Source: Bacteroidetes bacterium GWF2_29_10 (GTDB lineage: Bacteria > Bacteroidota > Bacteroidia > Bacteroidales > GWE2-29-8). Taken from it: a stretch of DNA of 64,000 nucleotides. Shown here in pieces: positions 50,701 through 60,427 of the stretch. The position numbers were made by a program, and so were the translations under genes. The DNA is taken from contig MEOD01000079.1 of NCBI GenBank assembly GCA_001768555.1, positions 1 to 64,000 on the forward strand, in the 5' to 3' direction. A model generated the notes under the pieces. The model was not told the DNA's origin. It saw only the letters and a program-made list of their open reading frames with translations, and did no database searches. The number at the start of each line of letters is the position of its first letter. The stretch's first letter is position 1.

Positions 50701-51201
50701 AGGATAACTCTAATTAAAAAAATTGATATTCATATAACTCATAAATATGGGACAAAACTTTATAATTCCGAATTCTTAAAAACTAACAATTTTAGAGTAG
50801 CATATGCTCAATCCGAATTTACGGCAGAATACATCCAACAAAATAAATACAAAATAAGCATAACATACCAATACACTCAAAAAGAAAACAATATACAATA
50901 CTATGAAAGACTAGCTTTTATCAACCAATTCTCACTAGAATACAGGCTAAATATTCTTAAAAAAAGCGAAATAAGTATTAAATTTAATACATTTGCAATA
51001 AATTATAACTCTGAAAAAGAAGATGCTTTAAAATACGAAATGCTTGAAGGGTTAAATAATGGAATTAACAACACTTGGTCGGCTGACTTTAGTCAAAATA
51101 TTGGAAAAAATTTACAATTTGTAGCAACCTATTCTGGCAGAAAAATCAACGATAGCAAAGTTATACATTGGGGATCTGTTCAAGCCAGATTATTATTTTA
51201 G
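47746..51201 (+). CDS. Large secreted/outer-membrane hypothetical protein
   Basis: 1151 aa; signal peptide; QGNISRGISMGNNQDVVVNSGLNLQFSGNLTDDIKINGVITDNNIPIQAEGTTQQLNEFDKVYVDV; beta-rich C-terminus ending in LLF. Confidence 0.8.
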   Translation: MQVDIKKFFIFLVCILIFNTICFSQETYLFTRYKTIYPQKNVIFEIDSLSIIPNSVIIYNENGVIVDTSKYELKWINSKIKVKNIIPNDDSLWLITYSVFEIDLGKDFYDKRKKKLPDDIKEFIKDGKVAPKVFFFNPNEQETFNLSEIQKQGNISRGISMGNNQDVVVNSGLNLQFSGNLTDDIKINGVITDNNIPIQAEGTTQQLNEFDKVYVDVEIKDKNKITIGDIEVQENAQFLKFSKKIQGINYSTDLSDTNYILKNDLSLALSKGKYAKKNIIPVNGNQGPYKLSGMDNEMFVIILSGSERIYIDGKLIKRGEENDYVIDYNTGELVFTKNLLVNKEMRIIAEYEYIDKNYVRTMYFEKINYQNKNINLNFSFFSEQDSKNQPINQSLTDKEKKVLNNASDDYNYVYIKSIDTNSNSSNQITYILTDSLDYDSVLVYSNDKSIAIYSATFAYEGLNKGNYIKENNIVNGTVFRWVSPLNGVSQGDYDPIKVLYAPLKKQMAELNIKLNPREDFQIKCDISYSNYDKNTFSSNNLNSNKGNAVNIGVDKTFKSNNWKYKTHFDAQYINKFFSPIENFKPVEYNRDWNITSTKLANEYSSNLNFVANNKNNSVNYTFSNLFKDSYKAFKNDIKSIYSVKTFNLSTDASYLTSDDIIFSSSYLKYKLSAQNQFKYFSALISYEEDVNKILDSNNILNLSSFRYNTLSSEFKNSNISHHNLNLKHSIRTDLFPNNKGFSFKSVTNEYKTDYQLINKTNNQCKISGTYRNTNYKDSINNEDYLISGIEFSQKTKNSAIQFNMYYEFGSGMENKKEYTFIEVGKGKGYYAWNDYNKNGIKELNEFELTQFVDNAEYIKLYTPTNEFVKAYYNQYTQSINFSPEKFSRLKDNRAYSIYKRFQFLSVLRTDKKLIQENFVDAMNPIYKKSSDTTILTNNINYKNTVYLNRNNEIYTIDYSFAKDIKKNIMLYGQDVKWDKFQSIHSRITLIKKIDIHITHKYGTKLYNSEFLKTNNFRVAYAQSEFTAEYIQQNKYKISITYQYTQKENNIQYYERLAFINQFSLEYRLNILKKSEISIKFNTFAINYNSEKEDALKYEMLEGLNNGINNTWSADFSQNIGKNLQFVATYSGRKINDSKVIHWGSVQARLLF

Positions 51202-51207
51202 AAAAAT

Positions 51208-51705
51208 ATGAACATTACTATTTATACAGACGGTAGCTCGAGAGGAAACCCTGGACCAGGCGGATACGGGACAATACTTATTGCGGGAAAACATTATAAA
51301 GAACTGGCTATGGGTTTCAGATATACAACCAATAACAGGATGGAATTGCTTGCTGTTATTGCTGGATTAGAAGCCTTAATTACTTTAAAGCAAGACGTAG
51401 TAATATACTCCGACTCAAAATATGTTGTTGACACTGTGTCAAAAGGATGGATATGGGCATGGATTAAAAATGACTTTAAAGGAAAAAAAAACAAAGACTT
51501 ATGGCTCCGATTTCTAAAAGTTTATAACAAACATAATGTCAGATTTGTTTGGGTAAAAGGACATGCTAATAACGAATTTAATAACAAATGTGATGTCCTT
51601 GCCGTGGAAGCTTCAAAGCAAAAAGACCTCCTTATTGATTTTGAATATGAAGCATCTTCCAAAAATGAAGAAGATAATAATTTGTACTCACAAGCAAACT
51701 TATAA
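51208..51705 (+). CDS. rnhA: Ribonuclease HI
   Basis: IYTDGSSRGNPGPGGYGTIL, NNRMELLAVIAGLEAL, YSDSKYVVDTVSKGWIWAW, VKGHANNEFNNKCDVLA. Confidence 0.96.
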   Translation: MNITIYTDGSSRGNPGPGGYGTILIAGKHYKELAMGFRYTTNNRMELLAVIAGLEALITLKQDVVIYSDSKYVVDTVSKGWIWAWIKNDFKGKKNKDLWLRFLKVYNKHNVRFVWVKGHANNEFNNKCDVLAVEASKQKDLLIDFEYEASSKNEEDNNLYSQANL

Positions 51706-51798
51706 TCAAATTTTAAATAATATAAGCAATAACACTCACTTTTGGCTTAGTATGCAAAAAAAAAACTATAAAAAATTTCATTTTAAATAAATAACTAA

Positions 51799-51806
51799 TA
51801 ATTTTG
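51799..51806 (+). promoter_or_regulatory. -7 element for the 51859 gene
   Basis: TAATTTTG (TAnnTTTG). Confidence 0.4.
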
Positions 51807-51858
51807 CCCTTTAAAACATCCATAATGGATTATTAACCCTTAAATTAATATTATTTAT

Positions 51859-53373
51859 ATGAAACAACTTAGTATCATTTTACTCTTATCAGTAATGTTT
51901 TTGCATGGTTTTTCTCAAAACAAAATTAAAAAACATGAGCTTAAATTCCCAAAACAAAGCAAAACAAAATTTCTAAAATCTAATGAAATGCTGCCTGACT
52001 CAAGTACTTATTTTTTATTTGACACAACAAATAATGTATGGGTGCAAAATTCTGCAGAATACATAGAATATGGGTGTGATAAATCTATAGTATATGCTTA
52101 TTATACAATGAATGAAAATTCAATAACAACAGCATATCGACAATATTATTACAAAAATGCTAATGGTTATGACACACTTTTACTTATAGAAAAAAATGTT
52201 GCAGGGTCATGGGTAGTATCCCAAAAATTGACATATACATATAATGCAAACAATGACGTCACTGAAAATTCTTATTCTATTTATGAAAATGGAGCTTGGA
52301 AAGTAAAGAATAAAACAACAACAACATATAATGCAAATAATCAACAAGTAACTTATTCCGAATGGACTTATAGTCAATATTCCGACGCCTTATATGAATC
52401 ATTAGTACAAACATTTACTTATACTGGGAATGCTATAACTCAAATTGATGTAAAAAATGTTGATAAAGATTGTGATGAAAGATATACTGATATAATATGG
52501 TATAATCAAGATAAATTCCTTTTTAGTGAACAGACTTACTCTAAAACTACTAGTATAGGAGCAAATGATTATGCGATAAATTACAAAGTTACAACTTCTT
52601 ATAATGCTTCTGCAAACATTTTAATCAATTATTATTACCTAACTGATGAAAATGGTTATCTTGAGAGCCTATACTCATTCAGAGATATATATACTTATGA
52701 TGCTAAAGGAAATATTCTAACATTAAAATTTGAAGGACTTGACGCAAATAGTTCTTGGGTAACTTTAACAAATGAAGTTTATTCATACACATACGACAAT
52801 AACAACAATATTACTCAAAAAATACAAGAATCTTATGATGATGGTGTTTTATTGGGAGCAACTAAAGAGGAGCCAAATAGATATGTTAGCGTTGCACCTT
52901 TTACCTTAGTTACAACATTAGACCAAACAATATCTGGAGGCGTTAGTGTTGTTCTAAATGCTAGTGGTGCTAACAAATATTTATGGAGTACGGGAGCAAC
53001 AACTTCTTCTATTAACGTTACCCCAGCAAATACCACAGTATATACAGTTACAGGAAAAATTAGTGGTTGTCAAGAAACAGCATCTATTGTTGTAACAATA
53101 TCTGGAGTAAAAAATATATCAGAAAAAACAAATACAATAAAAGTTTATCCTAACCCAACTGTTGATAATGTTAATGTAAACATATCTAATGAAAACAATA
53201 GCAACATTACAATAGAAGTAGTTAACGGTATTGGAGCTAGCATATACAAAAGCAACTCTAATGAAGCTATTATTAATAATGTTATTTCATTAGAAAAATT
53301 TAATGCAGGAATATATTTTATAAATATTATTCAAGGTACTAGTATATATACAGAAAGAATAATCAAAAAATAA
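51859..53373 (+). CDS. Secreted protein with T9SS type A sorting domain
   Basis: Signal peptide; YTYNANNDVTEN-type repeats; Ig/PKD-like LDQTISGGVSVVLNASGANKYLWSTGATTSSINVTPANTTVYTVTG; C-term IKVYPNPTVDNVNVNISNENNSNITIEVVNGIG...IIKK. Confidence 0.88.
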   Translation: MKQLSIILLLSVMFLHGFSQNKIKKHELKFPKQSKTKFLKSNEMLPDSSTYFLFDTTNNVWVQNSAEYIEYGCDKSIVYAYYTMNENSITTAYRQYYYKNANGYDTLLLIEKNVAGSWVVSQKLTYTYNANNDVTENSYSIYENGAWKVKNKTTTTYNANNQQVTYSEWTYSQYSDALYESLVQTFTYTGNAITQIDVKNVDKDCDERYTDIIWYNQDKFLFSEQTYSKTTSIGANDYAINYKVTTSYNASANILINYYYLTDENGYLESLYSFRDIYTYDAKGNILTLKFEGLDANSSWVTLTNEVYSYTYDNNNNITQKIQESYDDGVLLGATKEEPNRYVSVAPFTLVTTLDQTISGGVSVVLNASGANKYLWSTGATTSSINVTPANTTVYTVTGKISGCQETASIVVTISGVKNISEKTNTIKVYPNPTVDNVNVNISNENNSNITIEVVNGIGASIYKSNSNEAIINNVISLEKFNAGIYFINIIQGTSIYTERIIKK

Positions 53374-53401
53374 AATAAATTATTTTCTGTTTTTATAAAT
53401 A

Positions 53402-53449
53402 AAAAAAAACGTTCATCTTTCCATTAAAAAGATGAACGTTTTTTTTTAT
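53402..53449 (+). terminator. Strong Rho-independent terminator
   Basis: AAAAAAAACGTTCATCTTTccattaAAAAGATGAACGTTTTTTTTT. Confidence 0.9.
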
Positions 53450-53614
53450 TTAAATAATGAGAGTATTTTAACTAAGCTCTGCTGAAAAACACAGAACGTA
53501 TTGGTAGTTAATAAAATTGTTAATGACTTTCATTGAATAATTGCAAGCAAATTATTAATTTTGAGCAAAAGAGTTTGCTTTTATGATAAAAATACACTTC
53601 CATTAATCATATAT

Positions 53615-53935
53615 TTCAATAGATGAATTCAAAATCCCATTTGAGATGCATTTGAATAAGAGTAATCGTTATGTTCAATTATTAGAACAGATTCTGGGAT
53701 AAATTTGTAGGGATTTATCTCAAAAAGTAAGAAACTATCTTCTCTTGTGCAAAAAATCCGTTAAACCTTTCGATAAATTTGCTACTATTGATGAAAATGG
53801 GATACCACGTATATATTAGGCTTTTGTTGAATTATTACAAATCATTTTTAGTAAAATACCAAGTGCTTAGCCTGACGGTAATGTGATTATTATTTGATTA
53901 CGCTCTTTTTTCAAAGAGTTGGATGGGATTATTTC
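53615..53935 (+). pseudogene. Degenerate coding remnant, possibly a transposase fragment
   Basis: Broken frames read KIPFEMHLNKSNRYVQLLEQI / WDKFVGIYLKK (frameshift) and ICRDLSQKVRNYLLLCKKSVKPFDKFATIDENGIPRIY*AFVELLQIIFSKIPSA*PDGNV. Confidence 0.35.
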
Positions 53936-53970
53936 TTATGACGTTCTGAAAATTTATGGTTTTAGAAAAT

Positions 53971-55236
53971 TTAACTGCCAAAATCGTCAAAAGCAATGTT
54001 TGATTTAGGAACGCCTAAAGAGTCTAACATTTTGAATACAGAATCTATCATTATTGGTGGACCGCAAAGATAATATTCTATTTCTTCTGGTTCGGGATGC
54101 TTTTTTAAGTATTCTTCTAGAACAACATTGTGTATAAATCCTTTATATCCGCTCCAATTGTCTTCTTTTAGAGGTTCAGATAATGCAAGATTAAACTTGA
54201 AATTAGGGAAGTCTTTTTCTATATTTCTGAAATCACTTTCATAAAATACTTCTCTTAAAGAGCGTGCTCCATACCAATAAGATACTTTGCGATGGCTTTT
54301 GTCTGTATGAAATAGTTGAAATATTTGGGAGCGTAAAGGAGCCATTCCTGCACCACCACCAATGTAAACCATTTCATTTTTAGTTTTCTTTATATGAAAT
54401 TCTCCGTAAGGACCAGAAATCATAACTTTATCTCCTGGTTTTCTGGAAAATACATAAGAAGAGCAAATGCCAGGGTTTACGTTTTTAAATTTATTGTTTT
54501 TCTTATCCCAAGGAGGAGTTGCTATTCTTATATTAAGCATAACAATATTACCTTCGGCTGGATGATTTGCCATAGAATAAGCTCTATAAATAGGCTCATC
54601 ATTTTTCATTCTTAAATCCCAAATTTTGAGATTATCCCAGTCTTCTCTAAATTTATCTTCAACGATAATATCTTTAAAATCAACTTCACATTTAGGCACA
54701 TCTATTTGCACGTATCCTCCTGATTCAAAATCAAGAGTTTCTCCTTCTGGCAGTTTTACAATAAATTCTTTAATAAATGTGGCTACATTATTGTTAGACA
54801 CTACTTCACATTCCATTTTTTTAATTCCAAATATTTCTTTTGGAATTTCAATTTTCATGTCTTCCCTAATTTTTACTTGACATCCTAACCGCCAATTATT
54901 TAGTTGCTCTTTGCGCGAAAAAAAACCTTTTTCCGTTGGTAATATAGACCCGCCACCTTCAACAACCTGACAACGACACATACCACATGTGCCTCCTCCG
55001 CCACATGCCGAGGGTAGAAAGATTTTTTCATTAGAAAGAGTAGAAAGCAAAGAACTTCCTCCTTCAACTTCTATTTCTTTATCGTTATTTATTGTTATTT
55101 TAAGTTTTCCCGATGGAGCTAATTTTGATTTCGCAAATAATAGCAAGCCTACTAATATCAACATTATAAGCAAAAATACTATGATACTATACAATACTAT
55201 GTTTGTAATTGACACTTGAAGTAATATATTTTCCAT
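53971..55236 (-). CDS. nqrF: Na+-translocating NADH:quinone reductase subunit F
   Basis: 2Fe-2[36 protein letters not shown]-binding [15 protein letters not shown]. Confidence 0.96.
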   Translation of the reverse strand: MENILLQVSITNIVLYSIIVFLLIMLILVGLLLFAKSKLAPSGKLKITINNDKEIEVEGGSSLLSTLSNEKIFLPSACGGGGTCGMCRCQVVEGGGSILPTEKGFFSRKEQLNNWRLGCQVKIREDMKIEIPKEIFGIKKMECEVVSNNNVATFIKEFIVKLPEGETLDFESGGYVQIDVPKCEVDFKDIIVEDKFREDWDNLKIWDLRMKNDEPIYRAYSMANHPAEGNIVMLNIRIATPPWDKKNNKFKNVNPGICSSYVFSRKPGDKVMISGPYGEFHIKKTKNEMVYIGGGAGMAPLRSQIFQLFHTDKSHRKVSYWYGARSLREVFYESDFRNIEKDFPNFKFNLALSEPLKEDNWSGYKGFIHNVVLEEYLKKHPEPEEIEYYLCGPPIMIDSVFKMLDSLGVPKSNIAFDDFGS

Positions 55237-55245
55237 AAGTAATTA

Positions 55246-55863
55246 TTATAATTTTATTCCCATAAAACTCATAAAAGCAATAGCCATTAATCCTGTAATT
55301 ATAAATGTTATTCCTAGTCCACGTAAGGCTGGAGGAATATTCGAATAACTTATCTTTTCTCTTATTGCTGCTATTGATATTATTGCAAGAAACCAACCTA
55401 TACCTGAACCTGCTGCGTAAACAGTTGCTTCCGATATTGTTTGATATTCTCTTTCTTGCATAAATAAGGCGCCTCCAAGTATTGCGCAGTTTACTGCTAT
55501 CAATGGTAAAAATATCCCTAAGGCATTATAAAGGGGAGGGGAGTACTTCTCTATAACCATTTCTACTAATTGCACTATAGCTGCAATTACAGCTATGAAC
55601 ATTATGAAACTAAGAAAACTTAAATCAACTCCTTTAAAATCATCACCAAGCCAACTTAATGCTCCTGCTTTTAACATATAATTGTCTAGCAACCAGTTTA
55701 CGGGAACTGTTATTAATAATACAAATGTTACAGCAATTCCTAAACCAAAAGATGTCTTAACGGTTTTTGATACAGCTAAATAAGAGCACATGCCTAAGAA
55801 ATAGGCGAAAATCATATTATCTATGAATATTGACTTTACAAATAAATTAAATAAACTTTCCAT
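55246..55863 (-). CDS. nqrE: Na+-NQR subunit E
   Basis: [44 protein letters not shown]. Confidence 0.95.
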   Translation of the reverse strand: MESLFNLFVKSIFIDNMIFAYFLGMCSYLAVSKTVKTSFGLGIAVTFVLLITVPVNWLLDNYMLKAGALSWLGDDFKGVDLSFLSFIMFIAVIAAIVQLVEMVIEKYSPPLYNALGIFLPLIAVNCAILGGALFMQEREYQTISEATVYAAGSGIGWFLAIISIAAIREKISYSNIPPALRGLGITFIITGLMAIAFMSFMGIKL

Positions 55864-55873
55864 ACTCTATATA

Positions 55874-56494
55874 TTATTTTTCTATCAAATTAGGATTGTA
55901 ACTTCGTTGAACCCATATTATTATTCCGATAATTATTAATGCCATTGGTGGAAGAATCATTAATCCATTGTTTTCGTAACCTAAATCATATAAGAATTGA
56001 GGTACAACTTGATAACCATATATTTTCCCAGAACCAAACAATTCTCGCAAAAAAGCTACTAAAACAAGGATTAATCCATATCCTATACCATTTCCTATGC
56101 CATCAATGAAGCTTGGAATAGGTTTGTTTGACATTGCAAAAGCTTCTAAACGACCCATTAGAATACAATTAGTTATTATAAGTCCCACAAATACGGATAG
56201 TTTCTTACTAACATCGTAAACGTAAGCCTTTAATAACTGGTCAACTATTATTACTAATGCAGCAATAACTACCAATTGAACTATTATTCTTATTCTTGAT
56301 GGAATAGTATTGCGCAATAAAGATATGATTAGATTTGAAAAACCTGTAACTATTGTTACTGATAATGCCATAATTAAGGCTGGCTTCATCTGAACTGTTA
56401 CAGCTAAAGCCGAACATATTCCCAAAACCTGAACTGTTATCGGATTACTCAGATTAAATGGGTTTTTTAATAATTTTATATTATCACTCGACAT
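55874..56494 (-). CDS. nqrD: Na+-NQR subunit D
   Basis: NPITVQVLGICSALAVT; GLIITNCILMGRLEAFAM. Confidence 0.95.
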   Translation of the reverse strand: MSSDNIKLLKNPFNLSNPITVQVLGICSALAVTVQMKPALIMALSVTIVTGFSNLIISLLRNTIPSRIRIIVQLVVIAALVIIVDQLLKAYVYDVSKKLSVFVGLIITNCILMGRLEAFAMSNKPIPSFIDGIGNGIGYGLILVLVAFLRELFGSGKIYGYQVVPQFLYDLGYENNGLMILPPMALIIIGIIIWVQRSYNPNLIEK

Positions 56495-56506
56495 AATTAT
56501 AATTAT

Positions 56507-57214
56507 TTATTGTTTTAAATTCTTTTCTTTTTCAAAGTAACTACTATATAATGAAAGATTATCTTTAAGCATATGCGTGACCCCATCACTTGTTATCGTT
56601 CCACCTGAAATAGCATCAACTCCATGCATGTCATCTTTGTTCGCTCCTCCTTTTACTAGTTTGATACTTGTAAATACACCAGTTTCATCATAAATTTGCT
56701 TGTTAGTAAACTGAGCTTGAAAGCTTTTTGTATCTATTTCCGCTCCTAAACCTGGTGTTTCTCCTTTATGATCAAATATAGCTCCTTCAATTGTGTTATA
56801 ATCATTCTTTAACGCAATATAACCCCATATAGGTCCCCATAATCCTTTGCCTCTTAATGGAACTATAATATTTGTGTCTCCATTATCTTTAACACATATA
56901 AACAAAGGAAGTTGTCTTTCTGATTCTTTTTTCTTGTATTCCAATGGAATATCTATGGAAAATGCGTTTTCTACATTTAAAATTTCTCCATTAGAATTAA
57001 CTGCTATTGCAGATTTGATATATTTGTTGTATAACTCTTCTGCGTCCTTAACATTATTCTCAATATTAGCTGAATTAAGAATATTTTGCATCTTTTCAAT
57101 CTTTATATTATGTGATTGAATTGGCTGTAATTGTATTGCCGTAAACGATAATATTGCAGCTACAATAATCACTAATACTGATGAGTAAATAAATATATAT
57201 GTATTGCTGTGCAT
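56507..57214 (-). CDS. nqrC: Na+-NQR subunit C
   Basis: GLWGPIWGYIAL; GETPGLGAEI; VDAISGGTITSDGVTHML FMN site. Confidence 0.94.
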   Translation of the reverse strand: MHSNTYIFIYSSVLVIIVAAILSFTAIQLQPIQSHNIKIEKMQNILNSANIENNVKDAEELYNKYIKSAIAVNSNGEILNVENAFSIDIPLEYKKKESERQLPLFICVKDNGDTNIIVPLRGKGLWGPIWGYIALKNDYNTIEGAIFDHKGETPGLGAEIDTKSFQAQFTNKQIYDETGVFTSIKLVKGGANKDDMHGVDAISGGTITSDGVTHMLKDNLSLYSSYFEKEKNLKQ

Positions 57215-57230
57215 AATTATTTGTATTTTT

Positions 57231-58397
57231 TTAGTTAATATTTTTCACTCTGTTTAATCGCCTATTAATATTGCTTTGAATAACGTAGTAGTCTATCAAT
57301 GGAGCAAAGGTGTTCATTAATAGTATTGAAAGCATCGTTCCTTCTGGATAAGCAGGGTTAAAAACCCTAATCATTATAGCAAAGAAACCTCCTAAAAAAC
57401 CATAAATGTATTTGCCTATACTAGTCTGTGCCGCCGTAACAGGATCGGTTGCCATAAATACCGCACCAAAAAGAAAACTTCCCAATAGTATATGATATAA
57501 AGGGCTTAGTTGCATAAATTCATTTACTGCAAATATATTAAATATAGAACTCATTACTACTCCTCCCAAAACAAATGAAAGCATTATTTTAAAACTCCCT
57601 ATTCTAGTTATAATTAAAATAAATGCTCCAATTAATATTGCAAACTTTGATGTTTCTCCTATTGAGCCTGGCACAAATCCCCAAAATAATGTCCATAAGT
57701 CTGGGATTTTATCAAAAGCACCATGAGCCGCATTACCTAATGGCGTAGCACCCGAAAACCCATCAACTACAGCCAATTTGTTTTTACTAAGCTCTGAAAC
57801 CCATATTAAATCTCCTGTAATCTTTGATGGATAAGCAAAAAATATAAATGCCCTTGACAATAAAGCTGGATTGAATATATTCATTCCTGTTCCTCCAAAG
57901 ACTTCTTTTCCTATTATTACAGCAAATATTGTTGCAATACTAACCATCCACAATGGCACATCAACAGGCATAACCAATGGAATTAACATTCCTGATACTA
58001 AAAATCCCTCGTTTACTTCATGTCCTCTTATTTGCGCAGCCACAAATTCAACAGCCAATCCAGAAACATAACTGACTACTATAATTGGAAATACTTTTAT
58101 AAATCCATTAAAAAATACTTCAAAAAAACTAACGTTATCTTCTCCTAATGATAAGAAATGAAAGTATCCTACATTCCATATCCCAAATAATAAAGCTGGA
58201 ATTAACGACATTATAACTATTGACATAGTTCTCTTTAAATCAATGCTATCTCTTATATGGCTTCCTTTATTGGTTACTTTATTGGAAACATATAAAAACG
58301 TCTCAAAGGCATCAAAGGTTGATCGTAATTTCTCAAACTTACCTCCCTCTTGAAAATTAGGCTTTATATTGTCTATTATTTTTCTTAGTTGTTTCAT
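57231..58397 (-). CDS. nqrB: Na+-NQR subunit B
   Basis: RDSIDLKRTMSIVIMSLIPALLFG; VDGFSGATPLGNA FMN site; FMATDPVTAAQT. Confidence 0.95.
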   Translation of the reverse strand: MKQLRKIIDNIKPNFQEGGKFEKLRSTFDAFETFLYVSNKVTNKGSHIRDSIDLKRTMSIVIMSLIPALLFGIWNVGYFHFLSLGEDNVSFFEVFFNGFIKVFPIIVVSYVSGLAVEFVAAQIRGHEVNEGFLVSGMLIPLVMPVDVPLWMVSIATIFAVIIGKEVFGGTGMNIFNPALLSRAFIFFAYPSKITGDLIWVSELSKNKLAVVDGFSGATPLGNAAHGAFDKIPDLWTLFWGFVPGSIGETSKFAILIGAFILIITRIGSFKIMLSFVLGGVVMSSIFNIFAVNEFMQLSPLYHILLGSFLFGAVFMATDPVTAAQTSIGKYIYGFLGGFFAIMIRVFNPAYPEGTMLSILLMNTFAPLIDYYVIQSNINRRLNRVKNIN

Positions 58398-58409
58398 CTT
58401 TCAGTGATT

Positions 58410-59756
58410 TTAATTCATTTCTTTTCTGATTAAATCAATTCCTTCTCTCAATATAGATTGAATCTCTATCTTTGATGGACATATAAACTCACATAGAGCA
58501 AAGTCCTCTTCATCCACCTCGTATATCCCAAGTTGTTCCATTAAATCAATATCTCCAGCTAATGCAGCTTTGAGTAATTGCATTGGCATAATATCCATAG
58601 GAAGAACTTTTTCATATTGACCTGTCATAACGAAAGCCCTTTCTCCTCCATGAAAATTAGTATCAATTTTTAATTTTTTGTTAGGAAGTAAAGCAGACAA
58701 AAATGTTTTAGAAAAACTTAACTTATTAAGTCCTGGCAATGCCCAGCCTATCATTTCGTAATAATCTCCCTCCTCTATAATCGTTATCATATTATGATAA
58801 TAACCTATATAACCATCTTTTTCTATTTTTTCACCTGTAAGAACATTTCCACTTATTATTCTTACGTTTTGATTTTTCAAATTATCTTTAATGAGTCCTG
58901 CAATATTTGCTCCTATTGTAGTTTGAATATAGCAAGGTTTTGTTACTTCTGTTCCAGCTAATGCAATAAATGTTTCTGCACTTATTGTCCCATTGGTAAA
59001 CAAATATCCTATACGAATTATGTCCAATGGATATAAATACCATACAACTTCGCCCTTATTTATAGGTTTTGTGTGATGTATTTGTATCCCAACATTGCCA
59101 ACTGGATGCGGACCTTCAAATTTATTTACTATTATTTTATCTGAAGATAAATCTTTATATAAGCCTTTTTGTTCATTTGCCAAATTAATACCTAAATAAA
59201 TATTCCCATTTGTTAGAATACCTAATATATCTAAGCCTTTTCTGAAATATTTATAGTTGCTTTTTACATAATCATCAATGTCAGCCCCTAAAGGAGAACT
59301 GTCAAAGCATGAAACATAAATATCACGTGCAATATTTTCGGGATTAGCAATACATGAATATGGACGCTGACGAATAGATACCCATAATCCACTTTTCAAT
59401 AATATTTCTTTTACATTGTCAATATTATTTGTATTTATATCATAAGTAAGACTTTCATTGTTTTTGTCACTCTTTATTTCTATTGCCTCAATTCTTCTTT
59501 TATCTCCTCGCTTGACTCTTTCTACAACCCCACTTACAGGCGATGTAAATAGTATTTTTTCATTATTCTTATCATAGAAAAGTGCGGTACCTACCTTAAC
59601 AGTATCTCCCTCATTAACTAATAATTTTGGGGTAACATATCGAAAATTAGTGGGGCATATTGCGCAATAATCAGAATTATATATTATTACTTCTTTTTGC
59701 GCCGCTCCCTCTAATTCAATGTTATAACCTTTTTTTATTTTTACTAAATTATTCAT
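58410..59756 (-). CDS. nqrA: Na+-NQR subunit A
   Basis: KIKKGYNIELEGAAQKE; GTALFYDKNNEKILFTSPVSGVV; HPVGNVGIQIHHTKPINKGEVVW. Confidence 0.95.
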   Translation of the reverse strand: MNNLVKIKKGYNIELEGAAQKEVIIYNSDYCAICPTNFRYVTPKLLVNEGDTVKVGTALFYDKNNEKILFTSPVSGVVERVKRGDKRRIEAIEIKSDKNNESLTYDINTNNIDNVKEILLKSGLWVSIRQRPYSCIANPENIARDIYVSCFDSSPLGADIDDYVKSNYKYFRKGLDILGILTNGNIYLGINLANEQKGLYKDLSSDKIIVNKFEGPHPVGNVGIQIHHTKPINKGEVVWYLYPLDIIRIGYLFTNGTISAETFIALAGTEVTKPCYIQTTIGANIAGLIKDNLKNQNVRIISGNVLTGEKIEKDGYIGYYHNMITIIEEGDYYEMIGWALPGLNKLSFSKTFLSALLPNKKLKIDTNFHGGERAFVMTGQYEKVLPMDIMPMQLLKAALAGDIDLMEQLGIYEVDEEDFALCEFICPSKIEIQSILREGIDLIRKEMN

Positions 59757-59913
59757 AAAAATATACTTTATTTTGAAAGGTAAAATTAAAAACTTTTATT
59801 TGATTATTTATGAATTCAAATACTTAAATTTAAAAATGATTATTTAAATTACATATTTTTCTTAATTCTCTAAGATAAAAAACAATAGTATTAAACTTTC
59901 TTTATGTTAGAAA

Positions 59914-60426
59914 TTATTTATATTCTTTATAAAGTTCTTCATAGTGGTCAGCGTTATCTCTAATGCCTTTTGCTATTTTTTCCATGTCAACTTGTTTTAT
60001 CTTTTTCGCAGGAATGCCTCCATATATCCATCCTGATTCAAGTTCACTTCCACTTGTAACTACAGCCCCAGCTCCAATAATTACATTCGAATTAACTATT
60101 GCATTGTCTAGCACAACAGCACCCATTCCAACTAAAACATTTTCATGTATAATGCACCCATGCACAATCGCATTATGTCCTATAGTTGTATAATCTCCTA
60201 TTTCTACTGGTCCTGTTTCTGGTGTGCCGTGTATTGTAGCATTATCTTGCACATTAACGCATTTACCTATCTTTATATAATTTACATCACCTCTTAAAAC
60301 CGCACTATACCAAATACTAGATTTTGATCCAATAGTAACATCTCCTATAATGGTTGCATTTTCAGCAACAAAAACATCATTATCCAGTATTGGCGTTTTG
60401 TCTTTAAACTTAATTATATTTGCCAT
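59914..60426 (-). CDS. Gamma-carbonic-anhydrase-like hexapeptide protein
   Basis: SSIWYSAVLRGDVNYIKIGKCVNVQDNATIHG; DYTTIGHNAIVHGCIIHENVLVGMGAVVLDNA. Confidence 0.9.
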   Translation of the reverse strand: MANIIKFKDKTPILDNDVFVAENATIIGDVTIGSKSSIWYSAVLRGDVNYIKIGKCVNVQDNATIHGTPETGPVEIGDYTTIGHNAIVHGCIIHENVLVGMGAVVLDNAIVNSNVIIGAGAVVTSGSELESGWIYGGIPAKKIKQVDMEKIAKGIRDNADHYEELYKEYK

Positions 60427-60427
60427 A

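Noticed and set aside
53846-53860. TAAATACCAAGTG-like 13-14-mer shared with the region near 21446 (AAAATACCAAGTG)
   Set aside because: A match this short is expected by chance in 64 kb of AT-rich DNA; no flanking inverted repeats or extended similarity.
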